Shown here: piece after piece, positions 22,784 to 34,389 of the stretch
Layout of the letters: each line of letters opens with the position of its first letter
How positions within the stretch are numbered: the first letter of the stretch is position 1
Source: Sweltsa coloradensis
Lineage: Eukaryota; Arthropoda; Insecta; Plecoptera; Chloroperlidae
Length of the DNA stretch: 64,000 nucleotides
Reading direction: 5' to 3'
NCBI GenBank assembly: GCA_024449915.1
Contig: JAMZAV010000352.1
Location: 62,001 to 126,000 of the forward strand
Made by a program: the position numbers and the translations under genes
Notes under the pieces: generated by a model
Database searches by the model: none
Seen by the model: the letters and a program-made list of their open reading frames with translations, nothing else
What the model was told of the DNA's origin: nothing

Positions 22784-22986
22784 TTTTAAAGCAGCCTCGG
22801 CCACGGCCACTGGCCACACAAACCACATACACGGCCAGCTGCCTGATCGTGTGTGTGTTGTGTGTCCATGGTTGGTGTGTACCTTGTCAAGGCTGTGACT
22901 TTTTGAGTTTAAACATTTTTGGGCAAGTCGCTGATTAGTGATTATTTTCTTTTGAAATATAGGTTACACGAAGAATCTATTTAGTT
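22784..22986. promoter_or_regulatory. Bidirectional promoter of OTUD6B and ARP6
   Basis: Only 203 bp separate the two start codons, so both genes must share this stretch for promoter and 5' UTRs. It has a CG-containing half (ccacggccactggccacaca, cacggccagctgcctgatcg) and a TG-rich block, and no clear TATA box, as usual for constitutively expressed head-to-head pairs. Exact transcription starts cannot be seen. Confidence 0.7.
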
Positions 22987-23063
22987 ATGAGTGGTCATAC
23001 GTTCGTACTTGACAATGGTGCATACACAGCAAAAGTTGGCTATTCGTCTTGTAATGAACCAAA
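22987..23063 (+). CDS. ACTR6: Actin-related protein 6 (ARP6), exon 1
   Basis: ARP6 is the nuclear actin-related subunit of the SWR1/SRCAP remodelling complex that exchanges histone H2A for H2A.Z; in flies and mammals it is also linked to heterochromatin. The exon starts MSGHTFVLDNGAYTAKVGYS, the phosphate-1 loop of the actin fold (LDNGAY). ATG at 22987; donor GTAGGT at 23064. The six exons total 1191 bases, 396 residues plus stop, and every junction keeps frame, so the gene is complete and probably functional. Confidence 0.95.
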
Positions 23064-23220
23064 GTAGGTATATAGCCTAGGCCTACCTATTCTTTGCTTG
23101 GGGCCTAACATAACCTATTTGTTTTGGAGGCTTGGTAAAAGTGAAAATTTCTTCGTTGAAAAAACACTAAAAAAACTTAATGCAGAGTTGTAAATTATAT
23201 TTTAACAGACGCACACAAGT

Positions 23221-23444
23221 GGGCACTCTTGCAGTTGGCGGGTCCCAACGTTTCTTTTTCAATGAAAACATACGCACCCGAAATCCTTTCCGTTACAAAA
23301 CTAGGCCTACTTTCGTTAGGTTAGCCGAACTTTCCGCTGGCTACAGTGCGCCGTGCTAGTTCTAGGATATTTTCGAAAAGAGGGCACCCGAAATCCTTTC
23401 CGTTAGTGTATAAAAGTTGGGACCCGCCAACTGCAAGAGTACCC
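23221..23444. mobile_element. Foldback element in ARP6 intron 1
   Basis: Inverted ends gggcactcttgcagttggcg and cgccaactgcaagagtaccc. The core 23276-23405 is the reverse of the core of the element at 22106-22490, with an extra GGCCTA at about 23304-23309. Starts 157 bp after ARP6 exon 1. Confidence 0.75.
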
Positions 23445-23804
23445 ATAAGGCTTCATAAAATAAACGGAGTGTCTCGTCCCACGATCGTGGCTGCCGCTGA
23501 AAACCTCAGATGCCACGGTCGTAGGATGAAGGTGTACTATCCCTAGATTCTACGGTGGTAATTTAACATGGAGTTTTCAACTTACGACTGCATGGGTAGT
23601 AAATGGGGTTTCTAGTTGGAAATAACCAATATTATTGTATAAATAGTGTTCAGCACATATTTATGTAGGCCTATTGTTTTATGTTTTATTCATACGTTAA
23701 CGTTTTTAACAATAAAACACGTTAAAAAAAGATAAAAACCTAGCACAATATGCATTCCCGCGCGGGATTTAAACGCTTACCACATAAGTTTTAATAAAAA
23801 TATA

Positions 23805-26800
23805 CAGCTTTTTACAACAATCAAAGAGAATTTCACGTTTTATTATTAGAACCACGAGGTTTTCTCATTTATCAACATTTTAAACCACAATACTCACCAC
23901 TTTTACAACAATCAAAGAGAATTACGCATGTTATTAAATTAGAACCACGAGCTTTTCTCATTTACACATTTTAAACCACAATATTCATCACAGCATGTTA
24001 TTATTAGAACCACGAGGCTTTCTCATTTATGCCTTATAACGGTACGACACCTCTCGAGTGGACTTTTAATATGAGACTTTAAGCAATATCCATTCTAATC
24101 GAGTGGACTTAGGTCCTTATGGTCACAGGTGTTGGGACAAGTCTACCAGTGGTCAAACTCATTTTTGTTCGGAGAAATTAATTTAAATAGGCCTAATATA
24201 AACTTGATTTAATGGATTGGGCTATAAATAATTCAGAATCACAAGAAAATTTTGTCCTAAATTACACTAAGAATCTTGTGATTCGATTAAGATTTACCTC
24301 TGTTAAATAAAAATCTAGTTTCCTAGATTTATTAATTTATATTCTAATAGGCCTATCTAAAGTCAATGGGTGTGTTACGACAGCTGTTTGGTCATTTTAC
24401 TATGGCGCCATAAAAAGTTGCGCATTATTGCCACAAAGTTCACGTTTACTGATCGGTGATTGGTTGAAGAGCTCTCGGTGGTCACTAGGGAGGTTGGTGG
24501 TCTTCCATCTTGGGAGCTTAGGGCAGTTGGAAAGAAGGCGCTTTGCCAGAAGAAAGTGGTTTTTGTGTGAGTGGGTAGACCGCCCTGGTGCACAAGTTCG
24601 TAATATGAGATAATTATATCTCTAAAGTGAGTTGAGTATTACGTGAAGCGCTATTGCTAATTAAAGAGTAATCTAGGGTAGTAAGAAACCCAAAGTTGAA
24701 GAGATATAAAGTAAAAGACCAAGTTACGAGTGGTCCAAGTATTTCGTTAAGTCGAAGTGAATTACCGAAAGGTAAGCGAACGAGCGGCGATATTTCTACT
24801 GAAAACGCTTTCAGTATAGGAAACACGGGTTAATATTCGAGCAAACGTGAAGTCACTAGCGTGTTATATTATTTGAGCTGTGAGCGACAAATCACCGTAT
24901 TATTTTCGGACAGTAAAATACGCAAGAATAGAAGAATTCCTTCGAATCTAAAGTCGAAGCCGACTAGGCGAATCGAAGTGATTTTATCAATAACACTGCA
25001 GGAATAAGCCAAGTGCCGGGAATAGAATAACCTTGAAGGTAATTCTATCGTTTATTAGTCAGTCGGGGCGACATTTACAATTCATTTTGCGTGTGAATCA
25101 AATAATCTACGGGAAGGAAACGGACCAGGCGAATCAGAAGAAGGACTGTTTGAGTCGGAGGGTGCTACCGAGTTGAAAGTTGAGAAGATCATATCTTATG
25201 AAAAAAATATTCAGGGATAGGCCTACGGGTCCTAGCGATATATTACGCAGAATTAAGTGAGGAACATTATTCAAGATAATAAATGCCTAAAAAGTCCCTG
25301 TATTAATATCAGGTGAATCGTTTTGGCTTATCGGGCGTCTAATTTACAACATTCTAAAAATGGCGGACGCTTAGGAATTTGTCGTATTACAATCCAAGCT
25401 TCGGGAATGTTCGGCGTGACCTTGTGACTTCCGGGTAGGAACTTTGATCTTGACTGTGATTGGTGTGATATTTAAATCGAAGTGAAATCGAATGTATTGA
25501 TCCTAAAAGAAAGATGGCGATGTTTATTGACTATTTGAATATCTGTCAAAGTGCTATCTGACTGTTTGAAGGACATTTCGGGTATTCATACGATTTATTG
25601 AGACGATTTATACTCCCGGGTACCTAATTAAGTGAGCTACATAATTACTACAATAAGATCACGGTAATCGACTATTCGGTGAATTGCAAACTTCCAGTCA
25701 AGTATTTCTTCGGACCGTCATCCTCGTGGTAGGACAAGACAGGATTACAAGAGAACACTACGTTACCTACTGGATCTTCACTGCGTGTTGGTTGGATAAA
25801 GCCAGACTGTACTTCCACGGCATGAGAGCGTGATGCAAATTTCTTGAGCTGACTAGTGATGAGTATTTTACCATATTATTAAATGCTGCTTTGTTTAGGC
25901 CACCAATATGTAAAAATTTCAACCTTCAAAAACGCTTTTCCATTCTGTCCATATGACTTTATTTTTAATTATCATACATGTATTCGCTAGACAGAATTCA
26001 GTGCTGAATAGGTAGGACACATGTTATGTATTCTTCAATTGAGAAAAAGCAAATTTAACAGGGGAATACAGCCCAATCTATGAATCCGAGACTGCATTGA
26101 TTTCTTCAAATTACAATATCACGAGGATCTACTTTACATAATAAGTTCCTTTCAGCGGTGTCCAGTCCTTGGATTAAATGATGTCTCAATTTTGGAGGGT
26201 TTGGTGAGTCTATGTTTGTGTGTATGAATAGTAGGAGGTTCCCTGTTAGGTTGATCATTTCAGTACACACATTAGGTAGAGGGGTTGAAAGGCGCGTCCG
26301 GTTATAGCCTTTTAAACCATAATTTTCACCACTTTCACGACAATAAAACAGAATGATGCGTGTTATTATTAGAACCACGAGGTTTTGTCATAAACACCCA
26401 GAATATCCTTTATTTTAACCACTTTTTCATCGCTTTCACAAAAAAGCAAGTCATAATTTTTAGAACCACGAGGTTTTCTCATAGACCCATAATAACCTTA
26501 ATTTTAACCACTTTTCCGACACTTTCCCGAAAAAGCACGTCATATCTTTTAGAACCACGAGGTTTTCTCATTTATACCCTTCGATCCACAATATAGCGAC
26601 GGAAAAAAATAAAAGTAAGGATGTTCTGGGTATTTATGAGTAGCCCTAGGCCTAAACCTCGTGGTTCTATAAAAAATTAATTGCTCTTTTGGGAAAGCAA
26701 CGGAAAAGTGTTTAAAAATTAAGGTTATTATGGGTCAATGAGAAAACTTTGTGGTTCTAAAAGATATGACGTGCTTTTTTTTAAAAAAAGATAATTTTTT

Positions 26801-26890
26801 TTATTGTTGTTAAAAGTGGTGAATATTGTGGTTTAAAATGTTTAAATGAGAAAACCTCGGTAGTTCTAATAGTAAAAAGCGAGATTTTTA
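23805..26890. mobile_element. Probable 3.1 kb element with ends built of about 90-bp repeats
   Basis: Nine copies of the core agaaccacgaggttttctca lie in two clusters: plus orientation at about 23844, 23939, 24003 and 26367, 26458, 26548, and minus orientation at about 26653, 26743, 26848. The outermost left units and the inverted right units also share flanking blocks (attttaaaccacaatattca, cacttttaacaacaat), so the clusters look like inverted ends of one element. Between them (24040-26330) is a CG-containing sequence with no readable protein. Boundaries are approximate. Confidence 0.5.
24375..25880. other. CG-containing unclassified sequence between the repeat arrays
   Basis: Composition differs from the AT-rich intron: frequent cgaa, cgaagtcg and tcgaatc words, a gatataaagtaaaag box near 24700, and no frame above 75 codons. 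It resembles a retroelement LTR or leader, but I could not find matching long repeats or a primer binding site. Confidence 0.25.
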
Positions 26891-27119
26891 ATGTAGGCCT
26901 AATGTATTTTTTTTTAATGTTGCGTGTTTTAATGTATTATATTGTATTTATGTATTTGTGAACGTGTAAATTTGTAAAATAGCAACTCTGCTAAAAATAA
27001 AGATTACTACTACTACTACAGAAGAATGGCTAAAGAGGCCAACTTCGCACAAGGAAAAAATATATAATTTCCAATTATGTTGGGTTGAGTGGTAGTTTTC
27101 CACCATTATAGGCTAATAA

Positions 27120-27300
27120 CTAGGAAAACGCCAAAGTCGTTGGACGAGTGAGTGAGCCATGTATTGAGTACTTGGGAACATTCCATTTCCTCCCCCTACC
27201 AAAGGCTGGATCCAGCATGGTTCTTTCCTCCCTCGCGCATTATTGCCGCCTTACAGTTGACGCGCCCTTATACCAACTCAACTCAAAACCCTATCATTTC
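27120..27300 (-). mobile_element. Helitron-like 3' fragment
   Basis: Starts ctaggaaaacgccaaagtcg bordered by A, the inverse of the family 3' end, followed by the cgagtgagtgagccatg and cagttgacgcgcccttatac blocks seen at 3992 and 9245. Confidence 0.65.
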
Positions 27301-27567
27301 TATGTCTTTTAGACCTAAAGTTCTAAAGTTTAAACTAAAGTTCCTTTGAAAAGTTCTCTCTTTTTTATAGTTTGTTTAATGGACTGTAGAGTGACTGACG
27401 TGTAGCTTGCAAGCATGCGTATGGCTGTCAAAGAGCACGGTGAGCGGTAGGGTCTAATTACAAATTAGGCCTAGTATTATTTTATTACTGATGTCATACC
27501 GCAAGGCGGTTACAAGTTTGATTGCATTGTTTGTGTGTAATTCTACATTGTTGTTTCCACACTACAG

Positions 27568-27878
27568 GAATATTCCAAATTGCATAATGAAAGCGAAAAG
27601 TGAAAGGCGACGACCCTTCATTGGTGATCAAATTGAAGATTGCCGAGATGCATCTGGTCTATTTTATATGCTACCATTCCAAAAGGGTTACCTTGTGAAC
27701 TGGGACATTGAAAAAAATGTATGGGATTACATTTTTAGTAAGGAATGCTGCCCAGTTGATTTTCCAGATACAACAGTTATTGTTACAGAACCGTATTTTA
27801 ATTTCCATTCCATTCAAGAAGCTATGACGGAAATATTTTTCGAAGAGTATGAATGTTCAGCGTTACTCCGTATTAATG
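27568..27878 (+). CDS. ACTR6: ARP6 exon 2
   Basis: Acceptor ccacactacag ends at 27567; donor GTAAGT at 27879. Encodes NIPNCIMKAKSERRRPFIGD, then the highly conserved FYMLPFQKGYLVNWDIEKN and VTEPYFNFHSIQEAMTEIFF, the region of the ARP6 fold corresponding to actin subdomains 1 and 2. Two bases are carried in from exon 1 and one is passed to exon 3. Confidence 0.95.
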
Positions 27879-28145
27879 GTAAGTCAGGTTATAAAGGTGT
27901 AAGGATATTGTCCTTGACTGACTAATATTGTAGGCTGTAGTTGGTCGAGTGATGTAGGCCTAGACCAGAAACAAAAATATTTCTGGATTTTTTTAATAGA
28001 AATAAATAATTCCCAAAAAGTGTCAGGAAATGTTTTACATTTTCCTCACAAAATGAAACTTATGTAAATAAATGGTAATGAGATAAGAGAGATAAGAGAA
28101 TTGGTTTTGTTAGAAGGAAATAGGACATATGTTAAATTGTTATTG

Positions 28146-28327
28146 TTTTAGTCTTAAGAAATTTGTTATAAGAAAAACAAAATTATTACAACGGACCAAT
28201 CAGACGTCAATAATCCTTACGACGACCAATGAAAAGGAGTTACTTCATTATGACAAGCCACTAAAACATTACTTATCAATCAGGATATCGAATTTCTTAT
28301 AACTAAAACAATTTCTTAGGACTAAAA
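28146..28327. mobile_element. Small foldback MITE
   Basis: Imperfect inverted ends of about 30 bp: ttttagtcttaagaaatttg on the left and caatttcttaggactaaaa on the right. The interior is non-coding. No target duplication seen. Confidence 0.6.
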
Positions 28328-28663
28328 CCCGTTTGTGGGAACTGGGCCTTACTGTATCATGCCATCTTTAGCCCATTCGAGTTGATTTTCACAAATCAGG
28401 TCTTGAGGGTTTTCATCACACCAACACGATGGGGATTGGCCGATCAAATCATCTCGCAGGCCGCCTGGCCAGTATTTATTTATTTTAATTATCTTTATGA
28501 TTATTATTTGTGTAATCCTTTTATAAGAAAAATGGTGCATGTGTCACAACTAATAATCTAGGCTATATAGATTTTGTAATGTTTTACCTGTAAATGTACC
28601 TACTCTTCACCTCCAAATTATTAGTTACCTACCCGAATTTATGACAATATTTATTTCCATTTT

Positions 28664-29130
28664 TGATAGTTCAAAAATGGGGGGTCGTCTTAAATTCGCA
28701 TATCAAGAAAATCAGAGCGAGAAATCTGGCGGGTGATGTTTAATAGGCGCGTAGTACAGCGGGGCGGGCAATGTTTTCGAGGCACGGAGTACAGCGGAGA
28801 ATCGGCGTCTGCACTCAGGCCAAGGTCGCACGTGCCAGTGTCAATGAGTCAGCCGCTATTGTTGTTCTTTGCGTGATCTAGTGCATTTTACGATAACACA
28901 ATGGCAGACCGAGTTGAAAAACGGGGCACTTCTATTATACGTATTATGTTTTTTATCAATAAATATTCTTAATTTTAGTATGTTGAAATATTATTTTTCC
29001 AGTTTTAACTTCCTGAAATGGGGGGTCGTCTTAAATTTGAGAATATGATTTTTCCACTAACTTCCTGAAATTGGGGGTCTTCTTAAATTCGAGGCCGTCT
29101 TAAATTCGAGGTCGTCTTCTATTCGGGTAA
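28664..29130. mobile_element. Unclassified mobile fragment with repeated GGGGGTCGTCTTAAATTCG
   Basis: The phrase ggggtcgtcttaaattcg recurs at about 28682, 29022 and in variants to 29125. Between the first two is a short CG-rich part with an ATG-initiated peptide MADRVEKRGTS that stops soon. This could be the remains of a pogo/Tigger-type transposon, but no transposase motif is left. Confidence 0.35.
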
Positions 29131-29264
29131 AATTTGTACATTTTATTTTGGTAATTCCTTTTAATGATTAATGGTAATGACTTACCAACAGAATACAAAA
29201 GGCCAGTAATTCTACCAGTGTGTAAAAGGCCTGGTGTGGTATAGGGAAATACCCATACAGTGCA

Positions 29265-29739
29265 AGATGACACTATAGAAGACCTACTTCATACCGATCC
29301 TCACATATGCGGCAGAAACCTGGACTGTGGGTGATAGAGAAGAAAGCCAAATACAGGCGTTAGAGATGAGATTCCTGAGGAGCACAGTGGACAAGACAAG
29401 AAGAGATAGAATTAGAAATACGAACATCAGAGAGATGCTTGGGGTGGAGAAGTTAGGTGACAGGATGGGAAGAACACGGCTGAGATGGTTTGGGCATATG
29501 AAACGAATGATGGAAGAGAGGATGCCCAGGAGAATGTATGAGAAAAGGATTGAAGGAGGAAGAAGAAGGGGGAGACCAAGGAAGAGATGGAAGGAGACCA
29601 TAGCAAGAGACCTACATAATAGAGGAGAGAGCTGGGAGGATGTAGCAGAGACATGATTGTGGGAGGATAGAAAGAAGTGGAAGAATTTGGTTGCGAAACC
29701 CAAGCTGACCCTGCCAGAAGTAGGAAACGGCGATGGATA

Positions 29740-29778
<39 letters not shown>
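29265..29778 (+). pseudogene. RTE-type LINE ORF2 C-terminus with (GAT)n tail
   Basis: Reads TYAAETWTVGDREESQIQAL, TRRDRIRNTNIREMLGVE, then GRTRLRWFGHMKRM and GRRRGRPRKRWKETIARDL, the stereotyped C-terminal block of RTE/BovB-like LINE proteins in insects. A stop at 29654 interrupts it. The element ends in a GAT microsatellite (29739-29778), a usual RTE tail. 5'-truncated, plus strand, in ARP6 intron 2. Confidence 0.85.
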
Positions 29779-29780
<2 letters not shown>

Positions 29781-30734
29781 TTCCTTTAAAGAAATTGTAA
29801 ATAGCAATGGAAATATTTGCACCAGAGAGGCAGAGCATTTGAAAATAAATACTTACAATAATAAGTATTTTTTAAGTTCAGAGTTTTTTTTTTTTTACAT
29901 TTTTGGGTCCACGGTCCCCCTAAAATTAGCCCCATGTGTTTTGGACGCTATGGTTAAGAGCATGTTTAATTTCAAGTTTGTACAAATTACCACGCCTTAG
30001 TAATTACGTGTTTTGCTTATTATCCAAAATTTGTTATTTACTCCGGTCTCTGTTACCCGATTTTGTATTTGAAAGCAAAAGACACTGCGTCTGAGCTACA
30101 TCTAATTGTGGTCCAAGTTTCATAGTTCTAAGATGTACTGTTTTCTCTGTAGGCTCTTACATTTTTCCGCCAGAATTAACCACCCACCCAGCCAGTCGGA
30201 AGGATTTCAGGAGGCACTTTTTTAACACAGAACGGGTTATCAGATCTGGGTGATTTTTTTTTGGTAGGTCATGGACCACATATCAGGTCATATACCGAGT
30301 TTCAAGATTGTAAATCTTTCGGGGCGGCGTGTGCAGATAGCTGAAAACCCACCAACTCAGGTAGGTATATACAGGGGCGCGAGTTTGTCGTCGCCTATAA
30401 GCAGTCGCGTGCGCTTGGCTGCGGGCGAACGACCGTCGCCCTAGATAAATCAAAATTATCTTAATAAGTTAAATTAAGGTGGAAGTGACATGGTGCTATT
30501 AAAGACTCAAAATGACAAAAACTTATTTAAATTTTAAAATAAAAAAAGGTAATAATAAGCTATTTTGTTTTTATTGGACTGCTCATGCTCTAAACCGTTG
30601 CTTGAAATGTATGTAACAAGTTGAAGATTTAAAAAAAGTTGAATCGGCTAGTCCGGACAAGCTGCAATAGTAAATCTAGGCCTTATAATCAATATGGTAT
30701 AAATAATTGTTTTTACTACCGGTACATTCCATAG
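29779..30734. other. ARP6 intron 2 remainder
   Basis: No gene or clear repeat recognised; short T-run at 29885 and a CG-containing patch at 30365-30430. Confidence 0.5.
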
Positions 30735-30910
30735 CTGGAGATCTTAGCTGCTTCCAATATCGCAGAGATAACCCTACTGCAAAATGCTGCCTTGTAGTAG
30801 ATGCTGGCTACAGCTTTACGCACGTTGCCCCTTATATTCTCGGCAAGATTTTCAAGGAAGGCATCATACGTATTGATGTGGGTGGAAAATTGCTAACAAA
30901 CCATTTAAAG
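30735..30910 (+). CDS. ACTR6: ARP6 exon 3
   Basis: Acceptor attccatag ends at 30734; donor GTAAGT at 30911. Encodes [20 protein letters not shown] followed by [15 protein letters not shown], the phosphate-2 loop of the actin fold, and [15 protein letters not shown]. One base comes from exon 2; the end is in phase 0. Confidence 0.95.
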
Positions 30911-31690
30911 GTAAGTCACATCATTCACAGGCTTACCTGATACTTAAAACTTTACTGTTAGGTACATGCACTTGAAATCTGATTCTTAAATTTTCCATGG
31001 TTACCACCCCTACCGTACTCAATACAAATTAAAAAGTAAATTAGGCCTGTAGGGACCCTGACAAATAGCAAATAAAAAGTTCTCATTTCTTTATAAAAAA
31101 TCATCAATTTCAGTACATAAACTCAAGGTAAAGGCATCATTTTGTCATAAAAATAGCACTGCAATCACTATCGGTACCCTTCAGCGAAATGAACACGTAT
31201 TACACATAGACCTAAACAAATATTTAGGCCTAGCTATAGCTAGGCGTGTTTGATAATAGTATTTTTAAATGTCATGATGCCAACTATACGTTTAATCAGA
31301 AATGTTGATTTCAATGCCCAATTGTCAAATTGATTGCATATTTTGGTGACAGGGTTCCCACCGACCTGGAAAACCTGGAAAAGTCATGGAATTGAAAACA
31401 TGGGTCAAAATGTCAGGGAATAGTCAGGGAATTGAGGAAAAAATTCAAAAACCTGGAAAAGTCCGGGAAAATGGGAATTTATTTAAATCTAGGCTTTTTC
31501 AGTTTACTCAAAATATATTTTTTTCGCCGAATTTATGAAAATGTTTTCCCGGCTGCAAAGTCAGGAAAATTTAAAAAATTAATCATGAAGTACGGTAAAA
31601 TAACTCCCGGTTTCCTTAGAATTTTAGAACGTACGGAAGGGGTGCTGCGTTTGCCTAAGCTATTTTTTGGCGTGTATCACACCTGGAATT
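30905..31690. repeat. Diverged direct duplication within ARP6 intron 3, first copy
   Basis: From the exon 3 donor to about 31690 this sequence recurs at 33647-34389 with many substitutions and small gaps (shared ttaggtaca, gcactgcaatcactatcgg, gggttcccaccgacctgg, aactcccggtttccttagaa). It includes a mobile element with ends cagggttcccaccgacctgg and gtgggaac (about 31351-31756). Confidence 0.8.
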
Positions 31691-32118
31691 AAGCAAAACG
31701 GACCTGGAAAACCTGGAAAAGTCAGGGAAATTGATTCTAAATAATAAGTGGGAACTTGCAGAGATTGAGAAAAGTTCCCAATATTGATCTAATTTAGCAT
31801 ATAACTTCATTATTGCCTTATTTTGCTACTTAAAAATGAAACAGTCATATTTAGCATCATTTAGTGTAGGGGGCCCATAATTCAAAAAGCAAAATCCGGG
31901 ACATATGTACTTTCGTTCGACTTGCATGGGTTACCAGGGGTCTGGGGCGAAGCCCCAGTCGCCGGAGGCAGAAATTCTTTGGGGCAATTTTTCCCTCAAG
32001 GTAGCCTGTAGTGAGATCTGAGACAGGTTGGGTTGGGGGCTGGCCTATGCCTTGAGATTGCGACGCTTTAGTGCATTTAGCAGACAAGGCTTTCTTGTGT
32101 TTTTTCTTTTCCAAGTGG

Positions 32119-32508
32119 TCAATAATGTCCGAACGAAATGAACATCTTGAGCGATACTGTGCATTCAACTTTATCTACAGTCAGAGATTGCTTAAGATAC
32201 GGAAAGTCCGTTTTGACTGCGAGTTTTGTTTCAGTTTCATCAAACTTTTTAGATGAAAATAAACTTATAATTACATGACCGTCAGCTTTACCGTCGATTG
32301 CGGATTTGTGTTTTTTTGATTGCACATGGTGTTTTATGTCCGTGCGCCCACTAAGTTCGATTGGAAAGGCCGCGCGACAGAGAGTACAGTTAACCTTGCT
32401 ATTACTTTCATCACAGCGAGCTAGAAATGCGTATTCTTTTCGCAAATCGTCATTAAAAACACATTTTCGTTTACCCATCACAATAACACCACCTACACTG
32501 CAATTGAA
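32119..32508 (-). pseudogene. hAT transposase N-terminal zinc-finger fragment
   Basis: The minus frame reads MGKRKCVFNDDLRKEYAFLA, then VNCTLCRAAFPIELSGRTDI and KHHVQSKKHKSA: a C-x2-C ... H-x4-H finger of BED/TTF type that starts hAT transposases. After about 120 codons the frame stops and the catalytic domain is missing, so it cannot act. A more decayed copy of the same stretch is at about 47500-47710. Confidence 0.75.
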
Positions 32509-32624
32509 ACGGAAACAATAACCACACGTTCTTCTCCGACACACTGCACTGTGACACGCGCAATTAAAATACAGGAGCACGACTGTAACACGAAACACAC
32601 CCCACTCAAGGTCATGGGGCTGAC

Positions 32625-33281
32625 TAGGGTTGCCAGATTAGTGAAACTCAAATACGGGACAGTACTTTGCGTAGTGATACTGGGGTCTGGGGCGAAGCCC
32701 CAGCCGCCGGAGGCAGAAAATTTTTGGGGTTGTGTTTTTTGGGGAAGGGCCTAAGACGCATTTGAGAGTAATTCAGTGAAAATTTTAAAGCAATAAAGTG
32801 ATTGAAATAGGGAGATAATCAGATAAGGAATGTACAGAAAAGTAAGTAGGTAGCTATATAGAACCAAAATTATTATCACTTTATTGATAGGCACATTTCA
32901 TTGATGATCAGATCATTGATATCTATTGCTTTGTTACTATTGCAACGTTACCATCTTCATCGTCACTCACATTGCCTCACTCATTGAGTTCGAATGCGTT
33001 TGTCACACGCACGCCGCGCTATCACGTTACGGCTAGAGACACTCGCTACAATGACTCACCGCGCTAATGAAGGCAGCTGCGGCGGACTGATCAGGCACCA
33101 AGGCCGGCCGAGGGGAAGGGATTGGTAACTATACGCCCGCGCGTATTGTTGAAAAAGCGCACAGGGACTACTTTATTCTAAATACGTGATATACTGATCA
33201 ATGGGTTAGAGCATACGGGACGCGGGAAACACCCATCAAATACGGGATTTCCCGGGTAATACGGGACACCTGGCAACCCTA
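32625..33281. mobile_element. hAT element nested in another hAT
   Basis: Perfect ends TAGGGTTGCCAG and CTGGCAACCCTA, bordered by gggctgac (32617-32624, 33282-33289). The hairpin CTGGGGCGAAGCCCCAG lies at 32687-32703, 62 bp from the left end. No coding frame. Inserted after the element at 31867-33533. Confidence 0.92.
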
Positions 33282-33646
33282 GGGCTGACTGACAAGGCCC
33301 AACCCTAGGGCCCAACACGCGTCCGACTCTACTAGTAGACGTAGAGACGAGGCACGGCCAACCTGAGCATATACAAAGACAAACATCTTTAAGCGTATTG
33401 GTAAGATTGCTGAAACACGGGCATTTTCAAATTCCGGGACAAAACAGTGTCCCCAAAAACGTTTTGGGGACACCGGGACACATTACAAAAAAACGGGACT
33501 GTCCTGGAATTTCCGGGACGTCTGGTCACCCTAATTTAGTGAAAAAAGGCATTCACGAAATTTTAGGGTCCGTACCTATTAGTACAGAGCGTACGTACAG
33601 ACCCTAATCTGGAAGTTCAGATTAGTAATGAGGGAATCTACAATTT

Positions 33647-34389
33647 AGGTAAGTCACATCTCACAGAGCATTTTACTTAAACTTTCTGTTAGGTACAGCA
33701 CTGAAATCTGATTCTTAAATTTCCATGGTTACCACCCCTACCGTACTCAATACAAATTAAAAAGTAAATTAGGCCTGTAGGACCCTGACAAATAGCAAAT
33801 AAAAAGTTCTCATTCTTTATAAAAAATCATCAATTTCAGTACTAAATCAAGGTAAAGGCATCATGTTGTCATAAAAATAGCACTGCAATCACTATCGGCC
33901 TACCCTTTCAACAAAATGAACACGTATTACACATAGGCCTAGGCCTAAACAAATATTTAGGCCTAGCTATAGCTAGGCGTGTTTGATAATAGTATTTTTA
34001 AATGTCAATGCCAACTATACGTTTAATCAGAAATGTTGATTTCAATGCCCAATTGTCAAATTGATTGCATATTTTGGTGACAGGGTTCCCACCGACCTGG
34101 AAAACCTGGAAAAGTCATGGAATTTAAAACATTGGTCAAAATGTCAGGGAATAGTCAGGGAATTGAGGAAAATATTCAAAAACTGGAATAGTCAGGGAAA
34201 ATGGGAATTTATTTAAATCTAGGCTTATTCGGTTTACTCAATAAATATATTTTTTTTGCCGAATTTATAGAAATGTTATCCGGCTGCAAAGTCAGAAAAT
34301 TTTAAAAAATTAATCATGAAGTACGGTAAAATAACTCCCGGTTTCCTTAGAATTTTAGAACGTACGGAAGGGGTGCTGCGTTTGCCTAA
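33647..34389. repeat. Diverged direct duplication within ARP6 intron 3, second copy
   Basis: Matches 30905-31690. It has an extra GGCCTA at 33936-33941. It copies only the splice-donor neighbourhood of exon 3, not a usable exon. Confidence 0.8.

Larger units (their letters stand above)
31867..33533. mobile_element. hAT element with 8-bp target duplication and transposase remnant
   Basis: Bordered by atttagtg (31859-31866 and 33534-33541). Ends are imperfectly inverted (TAGGGGGCCCAT; TGGTCACCCTA). The hairpin CTGGGGCGAAGCCCCAG is at 31942-31958. It shares most of its body with the element at 46922-48072 and is split by a second hAT at 32625-33281. Confidence 0.85.

Noticed and set aside
24375..25880. 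LTR retrotransposon or solo LTR
   Set aside because: The start tgtgttacgacag is LTR-like, but there is no second copy, no primer binding site and no matching end, so I left it unclassified.
27491..27567. Extension of ARP6 exon 2 upstream to an ATG at 27491
   Set aside because: The stretch before 27568 ends in a pyrimidine-rich acceptor (ccacactacag) and its peptide does not resemble ARP6, whereas splicing from exon 1 gives an exact family match.
29284..29838. 184- and 131-residue minus frames with poly-histidine or poly-isoleucine
   Set aside because: They are the antisense of an RTE LINE fragment and its GAT microsatellite; the real frame is on plus.
32071..32754. Several 60-70 residue plus frames
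   Set aside because: They are antisense shadows of the hAT transposase finger exon or lie across nested element ends.
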